Source: Photobacterium sp. JCM 19050 (lineage in GTDB: Bacteria; Pseudomonadota; Gammaproteobacteria; Enterobacterales; Vibrionaceae). Taken from it: a DNA stretch of 64,000 bases. Below, piece by piece: positions 10,281-20,850 of the stretch (position 1 is its first letter; each line of letters starts with the position of its first letter). The notes below the pieces were generated by a model. The model worked only from the letters and a program-made list of their open reading frames with translations. It made no database searches and was not told where the DNA came from. The translations under genes were made by a program, and so were the position numbers. The DNA is taken from NCBI GenBank assembly GCA_001310455.1, contig BAXG01000001.1, positions 237,604 to 301,603 on the forward strand, written 5' to 3'.

Positions 10281-11477
10281 TCAGGCAACCATTCCGTGCG
10301 GATCGATGACAAATTTCTTCGCAACACCGCCGTCAAACTCTGCATATCCTTTCGGCGCGTCATCGAGCGAGATCATTTCAACATTAACCGCCTTGGCGAT
10401 ATCAATTTTGTCCCAGAGAATAGCCTGGGAAAGGTTGTGGTGGTACTTCATCACTGGGCATTGTCCCGTCACAAAGTAGTGGGATTTTGCCCACCCCAAA
10501 CCAATACGCACCCCAAGCTGTCCCATCTTCGCGTCTTCATCTACCGCGCCGGGATCGCCGGTAACATACAGCCCGGGAATGCCGATTCCACCGCCTGCAC
10601 GGCATACTTCCATCATGGTATTCAGGACAATTGCCGGTTGTTCTTTGTGGCAACTGCATCCGTGGCTATGAGCCTCAAACCCAACGCAGTCTACGGCACA
10701 GTCAACTTCCGGCACACCCAGAATTTGCTCAATCATTTCAGGCACAGTGGCATCCTGACGAAGATCGATAGTCTCACAACCAAAGCTACGCGCTTGCGCC
10801 AGGCGATCCGGGTTCATATCACCAACAATGACACAGGCCGCCCCCAACAGATGGCATGACGCTGCACATGCCAGACCGACAGGACCAGCTCCTGCTACAT
10901 AAACCGTTGAACCCGGTTGGACACCAGCAGTGACAGCGCCGTGATACCCGGTTGGGAAAATGTCTGAAAGGAGGGTCAGGTCTTTGATCTTCTCCAGTGC
11001 TTTATCTCGGTCATGAAACTTCAGCAGGTTAAAATCTGCATATGGCACCATCACGTACTCTGACTGTCCCCCTACCCAGCCGCCCATATCAACGTATCCA
11101 TAAGCCGCACCGGGGCGTGCGGGGTTCACGTTCAGGCAAATACCGGTTTTGCCTTCTTTACAATTTCGGCAACGACCACACGCAATATTAAAGGGAACAG
11201 AAACGATATCGCCCACTTCCAGGAATTCAACATCCCTTCCGCATTCAACAATTTGCCCTGTAATTTCGTGGCCCAATACCAGTCCGGGTTCTGCGGTAGT
11301 GCGTCCACGTACCATGTGTTGGTCACTACCACAAATATTGGTTGTCACCACTTTTAAAATCACGCCATGCTGACATACACGCTTACCGAGCATCAGTTCA
11401 GGGTAAGAGATGGACTGAACTTCAACATTGTTCGGCCCCATGTACACAACGCCGCGGTTTCCTTGATTTAATGACAT
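10281..11477 (-). CDS. fdhA: Glutathione-independent formaldehyde dehydrogenase
   Basis: A zinc- and NAD-dependent medium-chain dehydrogenase, 398 residues, the same length as Pseudomonas FdhA. It oxidises formaldehyde to formate. The catalytic zinc segment NICGSDQHMVRGRT, GHEITGQIVECG, the structural-zinc cysteines (CGRCRNCKEGKTGIC) and the Rossmann motif (VYVAGAGPVGLACA) are all visible, and the frame is intact. AGAGGAAA precedes the start. It should clear formaldehyde released by the dgc and sox demethylases encoded on both sides. In Pseudomonas the gene sits next to purU in the same catabolic locus (known). Confidence 0.93.
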   Translation of the reverse strand: MSLNQGNRGVVYMGPNNVEVQSISYPELMLGKRVCQHGVILKVVTTNICGSDQHMVRGRTTAEPGLVLGHEITGQIVECGRDVEFLEVGDIVSVPFNIACGRCRNCKEGKTGICLNVNPARPGAAYGYVDMGGWVGGQSEYVMVPYADFNLLKFHDRDKALEKIKDLTLLSDIFPTGYHGAVTAGVQPGSTVYVAGAGPVGLACAASCHLLGAACVIVGDMNPDRLAQARSFGCETIDLRQDATVPEMIEQILGVPEVDCAVDCVGFEAHSHGCSCHKEQPAIVLNTMMEVCRAGGGIGIPGLYVTGDPGAVDEDAKMGQLGVRIGLGWAKSHYFVTGQCPVMKYHHNLSQAILWDKIDIAKAVNVEMISLDDAPKGYAEFDGGVAKKFVIDPHGMVA

Positions 11478-11842
11478 AGTATTTCCTCTTCAGACGAGGT
11501 TATATTTCACGTGCTGAATAATATGCAGCGAAAATAAAAGGCACTTCACTGCTTCCTGTGCGGATATTACAGATAGCATTTAACTCATGCCTATAAAATA
11601 ACCATGTCACATTGACGAATTATTTTGTCGCAATCAAACATTAATGGGTTTGTGCGTGCATAACATCTTTTGTTTTAATGTAATGTTATCACATTACATT
11701 TTCTATTTGGCTTTATTTCATTCCACGGATTTCAAGGTTCATTCACTCTGTTATTTTGCATTCCTATTTTCCAAATATCGCCAATGACGTTCCTACGACG
11801 TTGATCTCTATAATGAGACTTTCCAATACGGAGAATATAACG
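11478..11842. promoter_or_regulatory. AT-rich divergent promoter region with inverted repeat
   Basis: The gap between fdhA and the orphan gene at 11843 holds no gene I can support. An inverted repeat AATGTAATG (11677-11685) / CATTACATT (11692-11700) with a 6-base spacer is a plausible regulator site. Either neighbour could be its target. Confidence 0.45.
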
Positions 11843-12466
11843 ATGCCAATTACCAACGTCTCTGTAATGCATGAGAAACTCGCCTACATTGAACCAATCC
11901 TCCAGCATTGGATTCAATGCGCCAACCAATACATCAACACCTGGAATCAGGGCGATCTTCCATATTGGTACAATGAGCGAGCGAATGTGAGCATCCTCGC
12001 AGGAGCAGCATGGAAAGCCGGATGGACAGCGATCCAGGAGCATCAAGCGGTCAAATCTGCTAACGACAAAAACGACTCAGGCCGGAACGATTTATATCTT
12101 GCCAATGCAAGTCTGGGTGTATGTGCAGAAGCAAAAATCGTGTACATCGACATAAACAGCCCAGAAGATTTCGAAGGCTATGTAAGCCGTTCCATGTCAG
12201 CAGCAAAGCATGGTGTTGAAACTATCAGCGGGAATGACGGTGATGAGCGCCTGGCTATTTCTTTTGTGGTTGGAAAAGTAAAACAAAATGATGATATGGG
12301 AGAGAGCATAAATCGGTTTAAACGAATGGCAACGGAATTCCCTACACATGCCTATGCAATATTTTGCCTGGATGCAGAAAAAACACTGACCGCTAAAGAT
12401 GGTTATTACTATCCGGCGTTGCTGTTTATATTGAGCGAGTTTAAAAACTTACCCGCAAATTATTAA
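11843..12466 (+). CDS. Orphan protein, possible PD-(D/E)XK-type fold
   Basis: I do not recognise this gene with confidence. It encodes about 208 soluble residues and is richer in A+T than its neighbours. The order of motifs resembles a PD-(D/E)XK nuclease-like core: a helix with Glu (WYNERANVSILAGAAWKAGW), an Asp strand (GRNDLYLA) and a strand ending EAK (GVCAEAK). No other domain is visible. The start ATG at 11843 has GGAG nine bases upstream and is preferred over an upstream in-frame codon at 11756. It stands alone between fdhA and a WYL regulator and ends in a hairpin. A defence or DNA-processing role is only a guess. Confidence 0.6.
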   Translation: MPITNVSVMHEKLAYIEPILQHWIQCANQYINTWNQGDLPYWYNERANVSILAGAAWKAGWTAIQEHQAVKSANDKNDSGRNDLYLANASLGVCAEAKIVYIDINSPEDFEGYVSRSMSAAKHGVETISGNDGDERLAISFVVGKVKQNDDMGESINRFKRMATEFPTHAYAIFCLDAEKTLTAKDGYYYPALLFILSEFKNLPANY

Positions 12467-12558
12467 ATATATGTGGACAAATCTAAAATAAACAGCAGCC
12501 ATTTTGCGGCAGAAATTGTAATATTTGCGTCAGTGTCTTTTTTAATTATTACCTATAG

Positions 12559-12592
12559 AAAATGTATCCCAGATTTAACAGGGATACATTTT
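12559..12592. terminator. Hairpin between convergent genes
   Basis: A 12-bp stem built on AATGTATCCC (12561-12570) and GGGATACATT (12581-12590) with flanking A/T pairs. It lies between the orphan gene and the WYL regulator and could terminate both. Confidence 0.65.
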
Positions 12593-12625
12593 CCAATACT
12601 GTTTTGTATCTCTTTCAAAACCATA

Positions 12626-13357
12626 TTAAATAAAGTTCACCCCCTCCAGACAATCGCCGAAAAAATCAACCGGCAGTAAGTGGAATTCATTACTCAGGCT
12701 GTCAATTGAGACGATACGATCACACCGAAAGATGCGTCTGTCATCGCGCAGTTCGTCCCAAGCCACGATGTACCAGACCGGCGAGGAAAGCAAAAGATAG
12801 TGCGGTTGTATGGTTCTATCAGTGGTGTTCTGCTTTTCATCCCGGTAAGTAATGGTGATCCTCTGTTGTAACAGAAACGCCTCGTGTAACTGAGCGGCAA
12901 TATCAACCTGAGAAGGTTTAAAATCTGTGAGTACAAACAAAGACGCTGAAGGTGCTATCAATATGCGAGATTTCAGCCCGCTCACCTTTTCTCTCAACGA
13001 GGGAGAAAATGAGGCAATCAGCTTGCTGCGAACACCGTTAAGGGTTTCCATAAACAGGGGGGAATTCATCTGCTCTGCGATAGCCAGGGTAATAAGCAGG
13101 TCTACAGCTTCCGGGTACGTGAGCTTTACCCGCCCAATCCCCCATTCCCGGTGCAGGCGGATACCACCGCCCCGCCCTCTGTCTGCCTCAACAGGAATTC
13201 CCTGCTCCCGGAGTATGTCGATGTCTCTGCTGACTGTCCGGACACTTATTCCCAGCTCTTCAGCAACACCTTTGACTGTCAGAGGTTCACCAGACTTTAG
13301 ACGGGCCTCAAGCAAATCGAGCCGTTGCAAGCGGTTTAGCGTTGAAGATCTTTTCAT
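12626..13357 (-). CDS. HTH-WYL family transcriptional regulator
   Basis: A 243-residue regulator with an N-terminal HTH_11 domain (LNRLQRLDLLEARLKSG, ELGISVRTVSRDIDIL) and a C-terminal WYL domain (PHYLLLSSPVWYIVAWDELR). YafY/DeoR-like proteins of this build often control stress or DNA-repair genes. It is divergent from the AlkC-like gene, 84 bp apart. The gap contains the imperfect palindrome GTCACATAATGAC, a candidate operator. Confidence 0.85.
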   Translation of the reverse strand: MKRSSTLNRLQRLDLLEARLKSGEPLTVKGVAEELGISVRTVSRDIDILREQGIPVEADRGRGGGIRLHREWGIGRVKLTYPEAVDLLITLAIAEQMNSPLFMETLNGVRSKLIASFSPSLREKVSGLKSRILIAPSASLFVLTDFKPSQVDIAAQLHEAFLLQQRITITYRDEKQNTTDRTIQPHYLLLSSPVWYIVAWDELRDDRRIFRCDRIVSIDSLSNEFHLLPVDFFGDCLEGVNFI

Positions 13358-13441
13358 CGAACAAATATGTCACATAATGACCGCTTATTAAATACGCTAT
13401 GGCAATTACATTAGACACAGTTCCCTACGGGAAGGTCATTT

Positions 13442-14545
13442 ATGGAACCACTGAAAAACAACATCTCTCCTCAGTATGTATCCGAGATTGCCGATAGCCT
13501 CGTCTGTCATGTAGAGGGTTTCGACAAACAGAATTTCCTTGACCGCATCGTCCCCAGGCTTGGCAACTATGAGCTCAAAGAACGGGTCCAGCTAATCACT
13601 GATTGCCTTTACGACGTACTTCCTTGTGATACCGGTGAACGAAATCGGGTTCTGCGAGAGATTCTCTGGCCGACGAACAGCAATGGCAAGCCGGCTATCT
13701 GGGGATGGTCCATCCTGCCGTTCAATGGTGTTATCGGCCAGCACGGGACAAACCGGTTTGAAGAGTCCCTTACTCTACTGAAAGATCTGACAGAGCGGTT
13801 TTCATCTGAGTTTGATGTGCGGTATTACCTGTTAAAAGATCAAAAAGCCGCACTGGCGATTATGCAGAATTGGATTTGTGATCCCAATGAACATATTCGC
13901 CGACTTGTATCGGAGGGTACCCGGCCTCGCCTGCCCTGGGCAATGCAATTGCCTGCCTTGATAGAAGACCCATCACCCGTATTGCCATTATTGGAACAGC
14001 TTCGCGATGATAGCGCAGAATATGTCAGACGTTCGGTTGCCAATCATCTCAATGATATTGCGAAAGATCACCCGGATCTTGTCGCCAACCTTGCCAGCCG
14101 CTGGATGATAGATGCAGACAACAACCGAAAAAGGCTGCTCAAACACGCCTGCCGAACACTGATTAAAAATGGTCATCAGACAGCGCTGGAGGTCTTTGGG
14201 TTCAAGTCACCCAGTATTGATGTATTCCGGTTAAGCGTCGAAACCCAGCGAGTGCAATTCGGCAAAGATGTGGCCTTTTCCGCCATTCTGGGTTCTGACT
14301 CCTCAGACAGCCAACTGCTTGTTATTGACTATGTCATTCACTTTTTGAAGAACAACGGTAAACAAGCCGCCAAAGTCTTCAAATGGAAGTCCTTAACGCT
14401 TAATCCCGGGGAAACCATAGAAATCTCCCGCTCCCATCCTATTAAGCCCATTACCACACGGCGCTATTATCCGGGTACGCAAGGAATCTCTTTAAGAATT
14501 AACGGGCAGGACTTCGGAAACGCTGATTTTGAATTGATGATGTAA
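13442..14545 (+). CDS. DNA alkylation repair protein, AlkC-like
   Basis: A 367-residue HEAT-repeat protein of the AlkC/AlkD superfamily, which removes alkylated bases from DNA. The family N-terminus (PLKNNISPQYVSEIADSL, GFDKQNFLDRIV) is followed by paired helices (DPNEHIRRLVSEGTRPRLPW, DDSAEYVRRSVANHLNDIAK). The C-terminal segment after about residue 265 looks like the beta domain found on AlkC proteins. GGAAGG precedes the start. The divergent WYL regulator probably controls it. Confidence 0.82.
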   Translation: MEPLKNNISPQYVSEIADSLVCHVEGFDKQNFLDRIVPRLGNYELKERVQLITDCLYDVLPCDTGERNRVLREILWPTNSNGKPAIWGWSILPFNGVIGQHGTNRFEESLTLLKDLTERFSSEFDVRYYLLKDQKAALAIMQNWICDPNEHIRRLVSEGTRPRLPWAMQLPALIEDPSPVLPLLEQLRDDSAEYVRRSVANHLNDIAKDHPDLVANLASRWMIDADNNRKRLLKHACRTLIKNGHQTALEVFGFKSPSIDVFRLSVETQRVQFGKDVAFSAILGSDSSDSQLLVIDYVIHFLKNNGKQAAKVFKWKSLTLNPGETIEISRSHPIKPITTRRYYPGTQGISLRINGQDFGNADFELMM

Positions 14546-14552
14546 CGGTAAA

Positions 14553-14574
14553 GACCATACCTTGCAGTATGGTC
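14553..14574. terminator. Hairpin, alkC-like / purU
   Basis: An 8-bp stem GACCATAC-CTTGCA-GTATGGTC lies between convergent genes. It has no clear T run on either strand, so its role as a terminator is uncertain. Confidence 0.4.
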
Positions 14575-14580
14575 ATGGCT

Positions 14581-15453
14581 TCAGGACCGGCCAAAAACAA
14601 TGGTTTTGTCGTTGGAAAGGAAAACACGTTTTTCGATGTGGAAATGGATTGCCCGGGACAGAGTCAGGGATTCTACGTCCATACCTTTTTTTGCCAGATC
14701 TGCCGGTGTGTAGGTGTGGTCCACGGTCTCCATGCCCTGGGTAATTATCGGGCCTTCATCCAGATCATCGCTGACATAGTGTGCTGTTGCCCCAACCATT
14801 TTCACCCCTTTGTTGTAGGCCTGATGGTAAGGCTTGGCGCCCTTGAAACCCGGCAGCAGCGAATGGTGGATATTAATTGCTTTCCCGCTCCACCGGGCAC
14901 ACATTTCCTCAGACAAGACTTGCATGTATCTCGCCAGGATAAGTAATTCGCAATCAGTGTCATCCAGTACCTGTTGAACCTTAGCTTCTTGTTGTGGCTT
15001 GGTATCCGCGGTAATGGGGAAATGGTGATACGGAATTCCATGCCACTCTGTCAGTGACCGGAGATCCGGATGGTTTGAAATCACTGCACGAATGTCGACC
15101 TCAAGATTTCCGGTACGATACCGGTATAAAAGGTCGTTGAGGCAGTGGTCATAGCGAGAAACCATAATTACGACTTTAGGTTTGTATGCGGAGGGCGTCA
15201 GTTCCCAGGACATTTCAAACGGTTTGGCCCGTTTACCCAACTCTTCACAAAATGCCTGTTCGTCCAATATCCCGTGATTTTCCATCCGGAAAACAACCCG
15301 GATAAAAAATCGCTGTTCAGTTGCATCATCAAAGGAATTAAGTTCAGTGACATAGCAGCCGGATTCAAACAGGAAACGTGTAATGACATCGACAGTGCCG
15401 GAACGGCTGGGGCAATTTGCCGTCAGGATGTAGGTAGGTCCGCTTTGCTCCAT
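14581..15453 (-). CDS. purU: Formyltetrahydrofolate deformylase
   Basis: About 290 residues. It hydrolyses 10-formyl-THF to formate and THF. The N-terminal ACT domain (YILTANCPSRSGTVDVITRF) is followed by a formyltransferase-like domain with the catalytic region AINIHHSLLPGFKGAKPYHQ. I chose the ATG at 15451-15453 because AAAGGA sits six bases upstream and the product aligns with PurU N-termini; an ATG six bases earlier is possible. It is the last gene of the sox region, where one-carbon units from sarcosine load THF. A hairpin terminator separates it from soxG. Confidence 0.9.
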   Translation of the reverse strand: MEQSGPTYILTANCPSRSGTVDVITRFLFESGCYVTELNSFDDATEQRFFIRVVFRMENHGILDEQAFCEELGKRAKPFEMSWELTPSAYKPKVVIMVSRYDHCLNDLLYRYRTGNLEVDIRAVISNHPDLRSLTEWHGIPYHHFPITADTKPQQEAKVQQVLDDTDCELLILARYMQVLSEEMCARWSGKAINIHHSLLPGFKGAKPYHQAYNKGVKMVGATAHYVSDDLDEGPIITQGMETVDHTYTPADLAKKGMDVESLTLSRAIHFHIEKRVFLSNDKTIVFGRS

Positions 15454-15483
15454 AGTCATTCCTTTGTTTTTGTGTCTATTGCA

Positions 15484-15543
15484 AAAAAGCACTTACAGGA
15501 GAGCCGGGCGAGATACCCTTGGATGAGATCTCTCCCGTAAGTG
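15484..15543 (-). terminator. Terminator between soxG and purU
   Basis: Read on the minus strand, a long stem CACTTACGGGAGAG / CTCTCCTGTAAGTG (one mismatch) closes a loop of about 26 bases and is followed by CTTTTTTG. It suggests that purU is partly uncoupled from the sox operon or subject to read-through control. Confidence 0.65.
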
Positions 15544-15566
15544 AAAATAGCCCCTTTGGCGTTAGG

Positions 15567-16219
15567 TTATGACGTGTAAGCCAAACCAAATTCCTGGCTG
15601 GCATCCACCAACCAAAGCCAAAGGTAATCCGCAAAACTACGCCTGATAATCAGCTCAACACTGTCTTCACTGACGCGGCGCATTTGTATCTGGGTTCTGG
15701 CAAATACCGTTCCAACACATTTACCTGCTGGGAAATGGCGCATATCAACATCATAAGGTGTCGACTTTTTCAGAACCTGCATGGCATTAGGCCCGGAAAG
15801 CGTGACCAACGTTTGTGCTCCGCTGACATCGGTCACAGCGTAATGCCCTTCCAGTTGCTGGCGAAGTGCCTCCTCGATGTCACCGGCTTTCCCCGCTTCT
15901 CCGATAATCAGCCATTCGTCCGGTGCCAGCCAATAGATCCTGGTCTCATCATTCTGTTCGGAAGAGCCTGCAGTAACTGGAAGCCCCAGTCCTAGCGCAC
16001 TTCTCACCCCAGAGAGAAAAGCCGGGTCACCCTGATTTCCTCTCAGAACAAGGTGAGATAGTCCCACCTCCTCATGGATAAACACGGTAGGCGCTGGTAC
16101 CTGTTGCCCCAGAATCTCGACGTGATGAAGGGAGATTCAAAGCGCGGTTGCCATTTGCTGCCGCCTGTATTTCCTGTTGTCTTAGCACTATGCTGCTCAA
16201 TGGTGGTGACATCAGACAT
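15567..16219 (-). CDS. soxG: Sarcosine oxidase gamma subunit
   Basis: The small gamma subunit of heterotetrameric sarcosine oxidase, which supports the alpha subunit folate domain. The family-like core includes YWLAPDEWLIIGE, VTLSGPNAMQVLKK and RRSFADYLWLWL. A frame break near 16131 (CCCC to CCC; real reading FESPLHHVEILGQQVPAP) hides the first ~45 residues; one added base gives 218 codons including stop. The start ATG (16217-16219) overlaps the soxA stop by 8 bases. Confidence 0.87.
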
Positions 16220-19200
16220 TTTGTCTCTCCCCTTTTGGATCGTAGAACACGCTGCCAGTTATCTCGGCTTCAATTGTGCGGCCATCTGCAAGCGGGAAAT
16301 ACACTTTATCGCCTATTTTGCTCAAGCCACCTTTAATCACGCCCAAGGCAATGGAGCGGCCCAGACAGGCGCTGTGATAGCTCGATGTGATATGGCCCAC
16401 CATGGTCATGGGTATGGGTTGCTCCGGGTCAAAAACAGCCTGAGCCCCTTCAGGTATCACTTCTTTCGGGTCTTTTGTCAAAATACCCACGAACTCTTTC
16501 CTGTCTTTGCGCAGGTTGTCATCCCGGGTCCACGAACGTTTGCCGATATAACTGAATTCTTTGGTTTTGCCGACAATCCAGTCCATCGCCATGTCCTGAG
16601 GTGAAACCGAGCCATCTGTATCCTGCCCGGCTATAATAAAGCCCTTTTCTGCACGCAGGATGTGCATCGTTTCGGTCCCGTATGGGGTAATATTGAACTC
16701 CTTACCCGCTGCAATGACCTGCTCCCAGACATACAGGCCATAATTTGCCTGGACGTTAATCTCGAACGACAGCTCACCGGTAAAACTGATTCGGAACACC
16801 CTTGCCTCGACGCCCGCAACGTTCATAGTTTGCCAACTCATGTACGGGAAACCTTCATTGGTTACGTCATGACTATCAACCAGCTTTTCCAGCACTTTTC
16901 TGCTGTTAGGTCCGGAGATTGTCATTGTCGCCCAATGGTCTGTGACACTTGAGAAATACACTTCAAGCTCTGGCCATTCTGTCTGGTGCCACAATTCCAG
17001 CCATTGAAGCACTGCCGCTGCACCACCGGATGTGGTGGTCATAATGAAGTGGTTATCATCAATGCAGGACGTCACGCCATCATCGAAGATCATGCCATCT
17101 TCTTTGCACATGATGCCGTATCGGCAACGCCCGGGGGCCAGCTTTGTCCAGGCATTGGTGTAAATACGGTTGAGGAATTCCCGGGCATCTTTTCCCTGAA
17201 TGTCAATCTTGCCCAGTGTCGACGCATCGAGGATCCCGACACTTTCACGGGTCGACAGACATTCACGGTCAAGCGCTTGCTGCATGCTTTCCCCTTCTTT
17301 CGGGAAATACCAGGGACGCTTCCACTGGCCCACATCTTCAAACTTTGCGCCATGCTGTATATGCCACAAATGCATCGCAGTGAAACGAGCCGGGTCAAAC
17401 AGGTGTCCTGCGTCACGCCCGGCCAGTGCGCCAAACGTGACAGGTGTGTACATCGGGCGGAAAATGGTTGTACCGGTTTCCTCTATCGACTTGTTCATCG
17501 ACTTTGCGGCAATGGCCATACCATTGATATTGGATGTCTTACCCTGATCAGTACCGAACCCCAATGCTGTGTAACGTTTGACGTGTTCGATGGATTCATA
17601 GCCTTCCCGCGTCGCCAGTTCGATACCGGCAGCGGTCACGTCGTTCTGGTAGTCGACAAACTGCTTAGGTGCCCGGCTGGTAGGCTTGGTATGAGGCACA
17701 TGGTAAAGCGCCATAGCTGTCGCTTCCTCAGGGTCGTTAGCTGATGGCATTGCAAAATTGCCTTCAATTAACGCACCACCAAGCGCTTCACCTGCAGCAA
17801 GACCTGCTCCAGCGCCTTCCCGGAGCACATCACTTAGCTTGTATGTTCCAAGAATGCCGCCTGCACAAAGTTGTTTTTGCTCGGTCGCACCCGGGACAAA
17901 ACCGGCGATATCATCACGCCACACAGCGTCCGCCGGAGTGGCAGGACAAGTGGACAACCGGCTCCACCCACCAGAACTGGCCACGGTGTCACAAACCAAT
18001 TGGGCGATGTTTCCAGTGACACTGTCACCTGTATCACTAATCCGGGAAACCTCAACGCCGGTAACTCGTTTTTTACCTTGCACGCTGATAACTGCCTGAC
18101 CGGTTAACACCTTGATTCCGAGGTCGCGAGCTTTAGCCGGCAGTTCGCCGGTCGCTTCCGGACGGGTATCCACTACAGCAACAACTTCTCGCCCGGCGTT
18201 GTGCCAATCAATAGCCGCATTGTAGGCATGGTCATTGGCCGTCATCAGGACAAGTTTGTCACCCGGTACAACTGCGTAGCGGTTAATGTAAGTGGATACC
18301 GCCGATGCCAGCATGCAGCCGGGAACATCGTTGTTACCAAAAACCAGGGGACGCTCAAGCGCACCGGTTGCCAGAATGACTCGACGGGCACGAATGCGAT
18401 GCAAGCGCTGTCTGGCCCCGGGTACACTTTCTCCAAGGTGGTCAGTGCGGCGTTCAACCGCACCGACAAAGTTCTGGTCGTAATAACCGAAGGCTGTTGT
18501 TCTCGGCAGGACGGTAAAATCCGGATCCCGGTAGAGTTGCTGTACCGTGTCGGCAACCCACTTCGCAGCCGGTTGTCCATCCAGTTTTAATGTTGAGGAC
18601 AGCAGGCTTCCGCCCAACTCATTTTGCTCATCAACAATGATTACCCGGAGCCCTGAACCAATGAGTGTTCTCGCCGCTGACAAGCCAGCGGGTCCACCCC
18701 CTACGATCATAACATCACAATGGTGATTCATTTTGTCGTAGGTATCCGGATCATACTCGCTTGGTGTCCGACCCAGGCCTGCTGCTTTACGGATATATTT
18801 TTCATAAGTTGGCCACATGCTTTCCGGGTACATAAAGGTTTTGTAGTAAAACCCGGGCGGCATCATGGAACCTCCGACTTTACCGACAGTTTCCATCAAG
18901 TCGAAGTCGACATTTGGCCAGCCGGCTACGCTGGTGGCATTCAGGTTGTTATACAGTTCGGCCTGAGTCGCCGGATATTCGGGATCGTGGTGCTTTCGCT
19001 GCTTCCAACCTGCAAAATCGCATTCGGTTCTTCTGCTCCAGCCCCTAAAATGCCGCGCGGACGGGAGTATTTGAAACTGCGGCCGACAACGTCCACGCCG
19101 TTCGCCAGAAGTGCAGATGCGATAGTGTCGCCCTGATAGCCCCGGCACTGTTTGCCGTTGAATGTAAAGCTGATTTCAGACTGGCGGTTAACTCTCCCGC

Positions 19201-19228
19201 CGTTGTCGAGTCGGTTTTTCTGGCTCAT
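16212..19228 (-). CDS. soxA: Sarcosine oxidase alpha subunit
   Basis: The large subunit, 1005 residues after repair. The N-terminus has a ferredoxin-like fold (FTFNGKQCRGYQGDTIASAL), then an NAD/FAD-type Rossmann domain (CDVMIVGGGPAGLSAARTL), then from about residue 600 an aminomethyltransferase (GCV_T) domain that binds THF (GRCRYGIMCKEDGMIFDDG). Together with SoxB it oxidises sarcosine to glycine, H2O2 and 5,10-methylene-THF or formaldehyde. One frame break near 18973 (GGG to GG; real reading IPNIRATQAEL) is fixed by one base. AAGGAGG precedes the start, which overlaps the soxD stop as ATGA. Contains a matS site. Confidence 0.93.
18016..18028. other. matS: matS site 2
   Basis: GTGACACTGTCAC is a perfect GTGACRNYGTCAC match inside soxA. 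Confidence 0.8.
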
Positions 19229-19521
19229 CCCTGGGCCTCCTTAGCGCGAGACGGCGGTTGCTCGCCCATCTTGTACACTTCTTCGATTTCGTATGTCACG
19301 GTATTGCGGGTGACATTGAAAAACTTCCGGCACCCTGCGGCGTGATACCACATTTCATGGTGGCTGCCTTTGATGTTCTTTCGGTGGAACAAGTAGCGAC
19401 CCCAATCGTTGTCACTCAGGCTCTCTGGATTTTCAGGACGCACGATATGTGCTTCGCCCGCGTACGCGAACTCATCTTCCTCACGCAGCTCGCCACAGTA
19501 AGGACAATAGATATGTAACAT
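19225..19521 (-). CDS. soxD: Sarcosine oxidase delta subunit
   Basis: A 98-residue zinc-binding delta subunit. The metal ligands are visible as YCPYCGELREEDEF near the N-terminus and the downstream HAAGCRKFFNVTRN. The conserved WGRYLFHRKNIKGSHHEMW block is typical of the family. It sits between soxB and soxA, 21 bp after soxB and overlapping soxA by 4 bases. Confidence 0.93.
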   Translation of the reverse strand: MLHIYCPYCGELREEDEFAYAGEAHIVRPENPESLSDNDWGRYLFHRKNIKGSHHEMWYHAAGCRKFFNVTRNTVTYEIEEVYKMGEQPPSRAKEAQG

Positions 19522-19542
19522 GTCGGTTTTCCTCCTGCGGTA

Positions 19543-20793
19543 TCAGTGCGCGACGCCGGCTGCACCGTGCTCATCGATAAGATGGCCCGTAACAAAACGG
19601 TCGATATTGAAGGCTTTCGCCAGTGGATGGGGATCGTCTTTCGCAATGGTGTGCGCAAACACATGTCCTGACCCTGGTGTAGCTTTAAAGCCGCCGGTTC
19701 CCCAGCCACAGTTGAAATAGAGGCCGTCAATGTGGGTCTTGCTGATAATCGGGCACGCGTCCGGGCATGTATCCACAATTCCGCCCCAGTGACGGTTGAG
19801 CCTTACACGGCTGACAATCGGGAACATTTCGATAATTGCAGCGATTGTGTGCTCAATGACCGGGAAAGAACCCCGTTGCCCATAGCCAAGATAGCTGTCA
19901 ATACCGGCCCCGATTACCAGATCTCCCTTATCAGACTGGCTCATGTAGCCATGAACATGGTTGGACATCACAACCGTATCCAGGCACGGTTTAAGCGGCT
20001 CCGATACCATTGCCTGCAACGGGTGGGACTCAAGCGGCAACGTCATATTGACCATTTTGGCCAGCTCACCGGAATTACCCGCCGCTACGCAGGCGACTTT
20101 CTTTCCGGCAATAAAGCCCTTTTTCGTATCAACGCCCTGGACCTGTCCCTGACTGACTCGTATCCCCGTAACTTCGTTTTGCTGGATGAGGTCGACACCC
20201 AGTTGGTCAGCCGCTCGGGCAAATCCCCAGGCAACAGCATCGTGACGGGCTGTGCCCCCGCGAGGTTGCCAGCTAGCACCAAGCACCGGGTAACGCGCAT
20301 CCGGTGAACAGTTGAGGATCGGTACCAGCTCCTGAACCTCAGCCGTATTGAGCACCTCGCTGTCGATACCGTTGAGGCGGTTTGCATTAACACGGCGTTC
20401 GATATCTCGCATATCCTGAAGGGTGTGTCCCAGATTCAACACACCTCGCTGGCTGAACATCAGGTTGTAGTTGAGATCCTGCGAAAGGCCTTCCCACAGC
20501 TTCATCGCGTGTTCATAAAGATGAGCCGCTTCGTCCCACAGATAATTTGAACGCACAATCGTGGTGTTACGCGCGGTATTGCCCCCACCCAGATAGCCTT
20601 TCTCCACAACGGCAACGTTTGTAATACCGTGATCTTTAGCCAGGTAGTACGCCGTTGCCAGCCCGTGGCCGCCACCACCAATGATTATTACGTCGTATTC
20701 TTTTTTTGGTGTGGGATTGCGCCATGCCCGCTGCCAGTTTTCATGGTAGCTGAGGGCATGTTTGAACAACCCAAATCCGGAATAGTTACTCAT
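19543..20793 (-). CDS. soxB: Sarcosine oxidase beta subunit
   Basis: The catalytic flavoprotein, 416 residues, frame intact. The FAD Rossmann motif [20 protein letters not shown] is near residue 35, and the [16 protein letters not shown] and [20 protein letters not shown] blocks are typical of the D-amino-acid-oxidase-like fold with covalent FMN at the alpha-beta interface. It oxidises the methyl group of sarcosine. AAGGTAAGAG precedes the start. First of the four sox genes. Confidence 0.94.
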   Translation of the reverse strand: MSNYSGFGLFKHALSYHENWQRAWRNPTPKKEYDVIIIGGGGHGLATAYYLAKDHGITNVAVVEKGYLGGGNTARNTTIVRSNYLWDEAAHLYEHAMKLWEGLSQDLNYNLMFSQRGVLNLGHTLQDMRDIERRVNANRLNGIDSEVLNTAEVQELVPILNCSPDARYPVLGASWQPRGGTARHDAVAWGFARAADQLGVDLIQQNEVTGIRVSQGQVQGVDTKKGFIAGKKVACVAAGNSGELAKMVNMTLPLESHPLQAMVSEPLKPCLDTVVMSNHVHGYMSQSDKGDLVIGAGIDSYLGYGQRGSFPVIEHTIAAIIEMFPIVSRVRLNRHWGGIVDTCPDACPIISKTHIDGLYFNCGWGTGGFKATPGSGHVFAHTIAKDDPHPLAKAFNIDRFVTGHLIDEHGAAGVAH

Positions 20794-20850
20794 CTCTTAC
20801 CTTCCTAGAAATGCGCAGCGAAATCGCCGCCGCGCCAGAAACGGGGTCTA

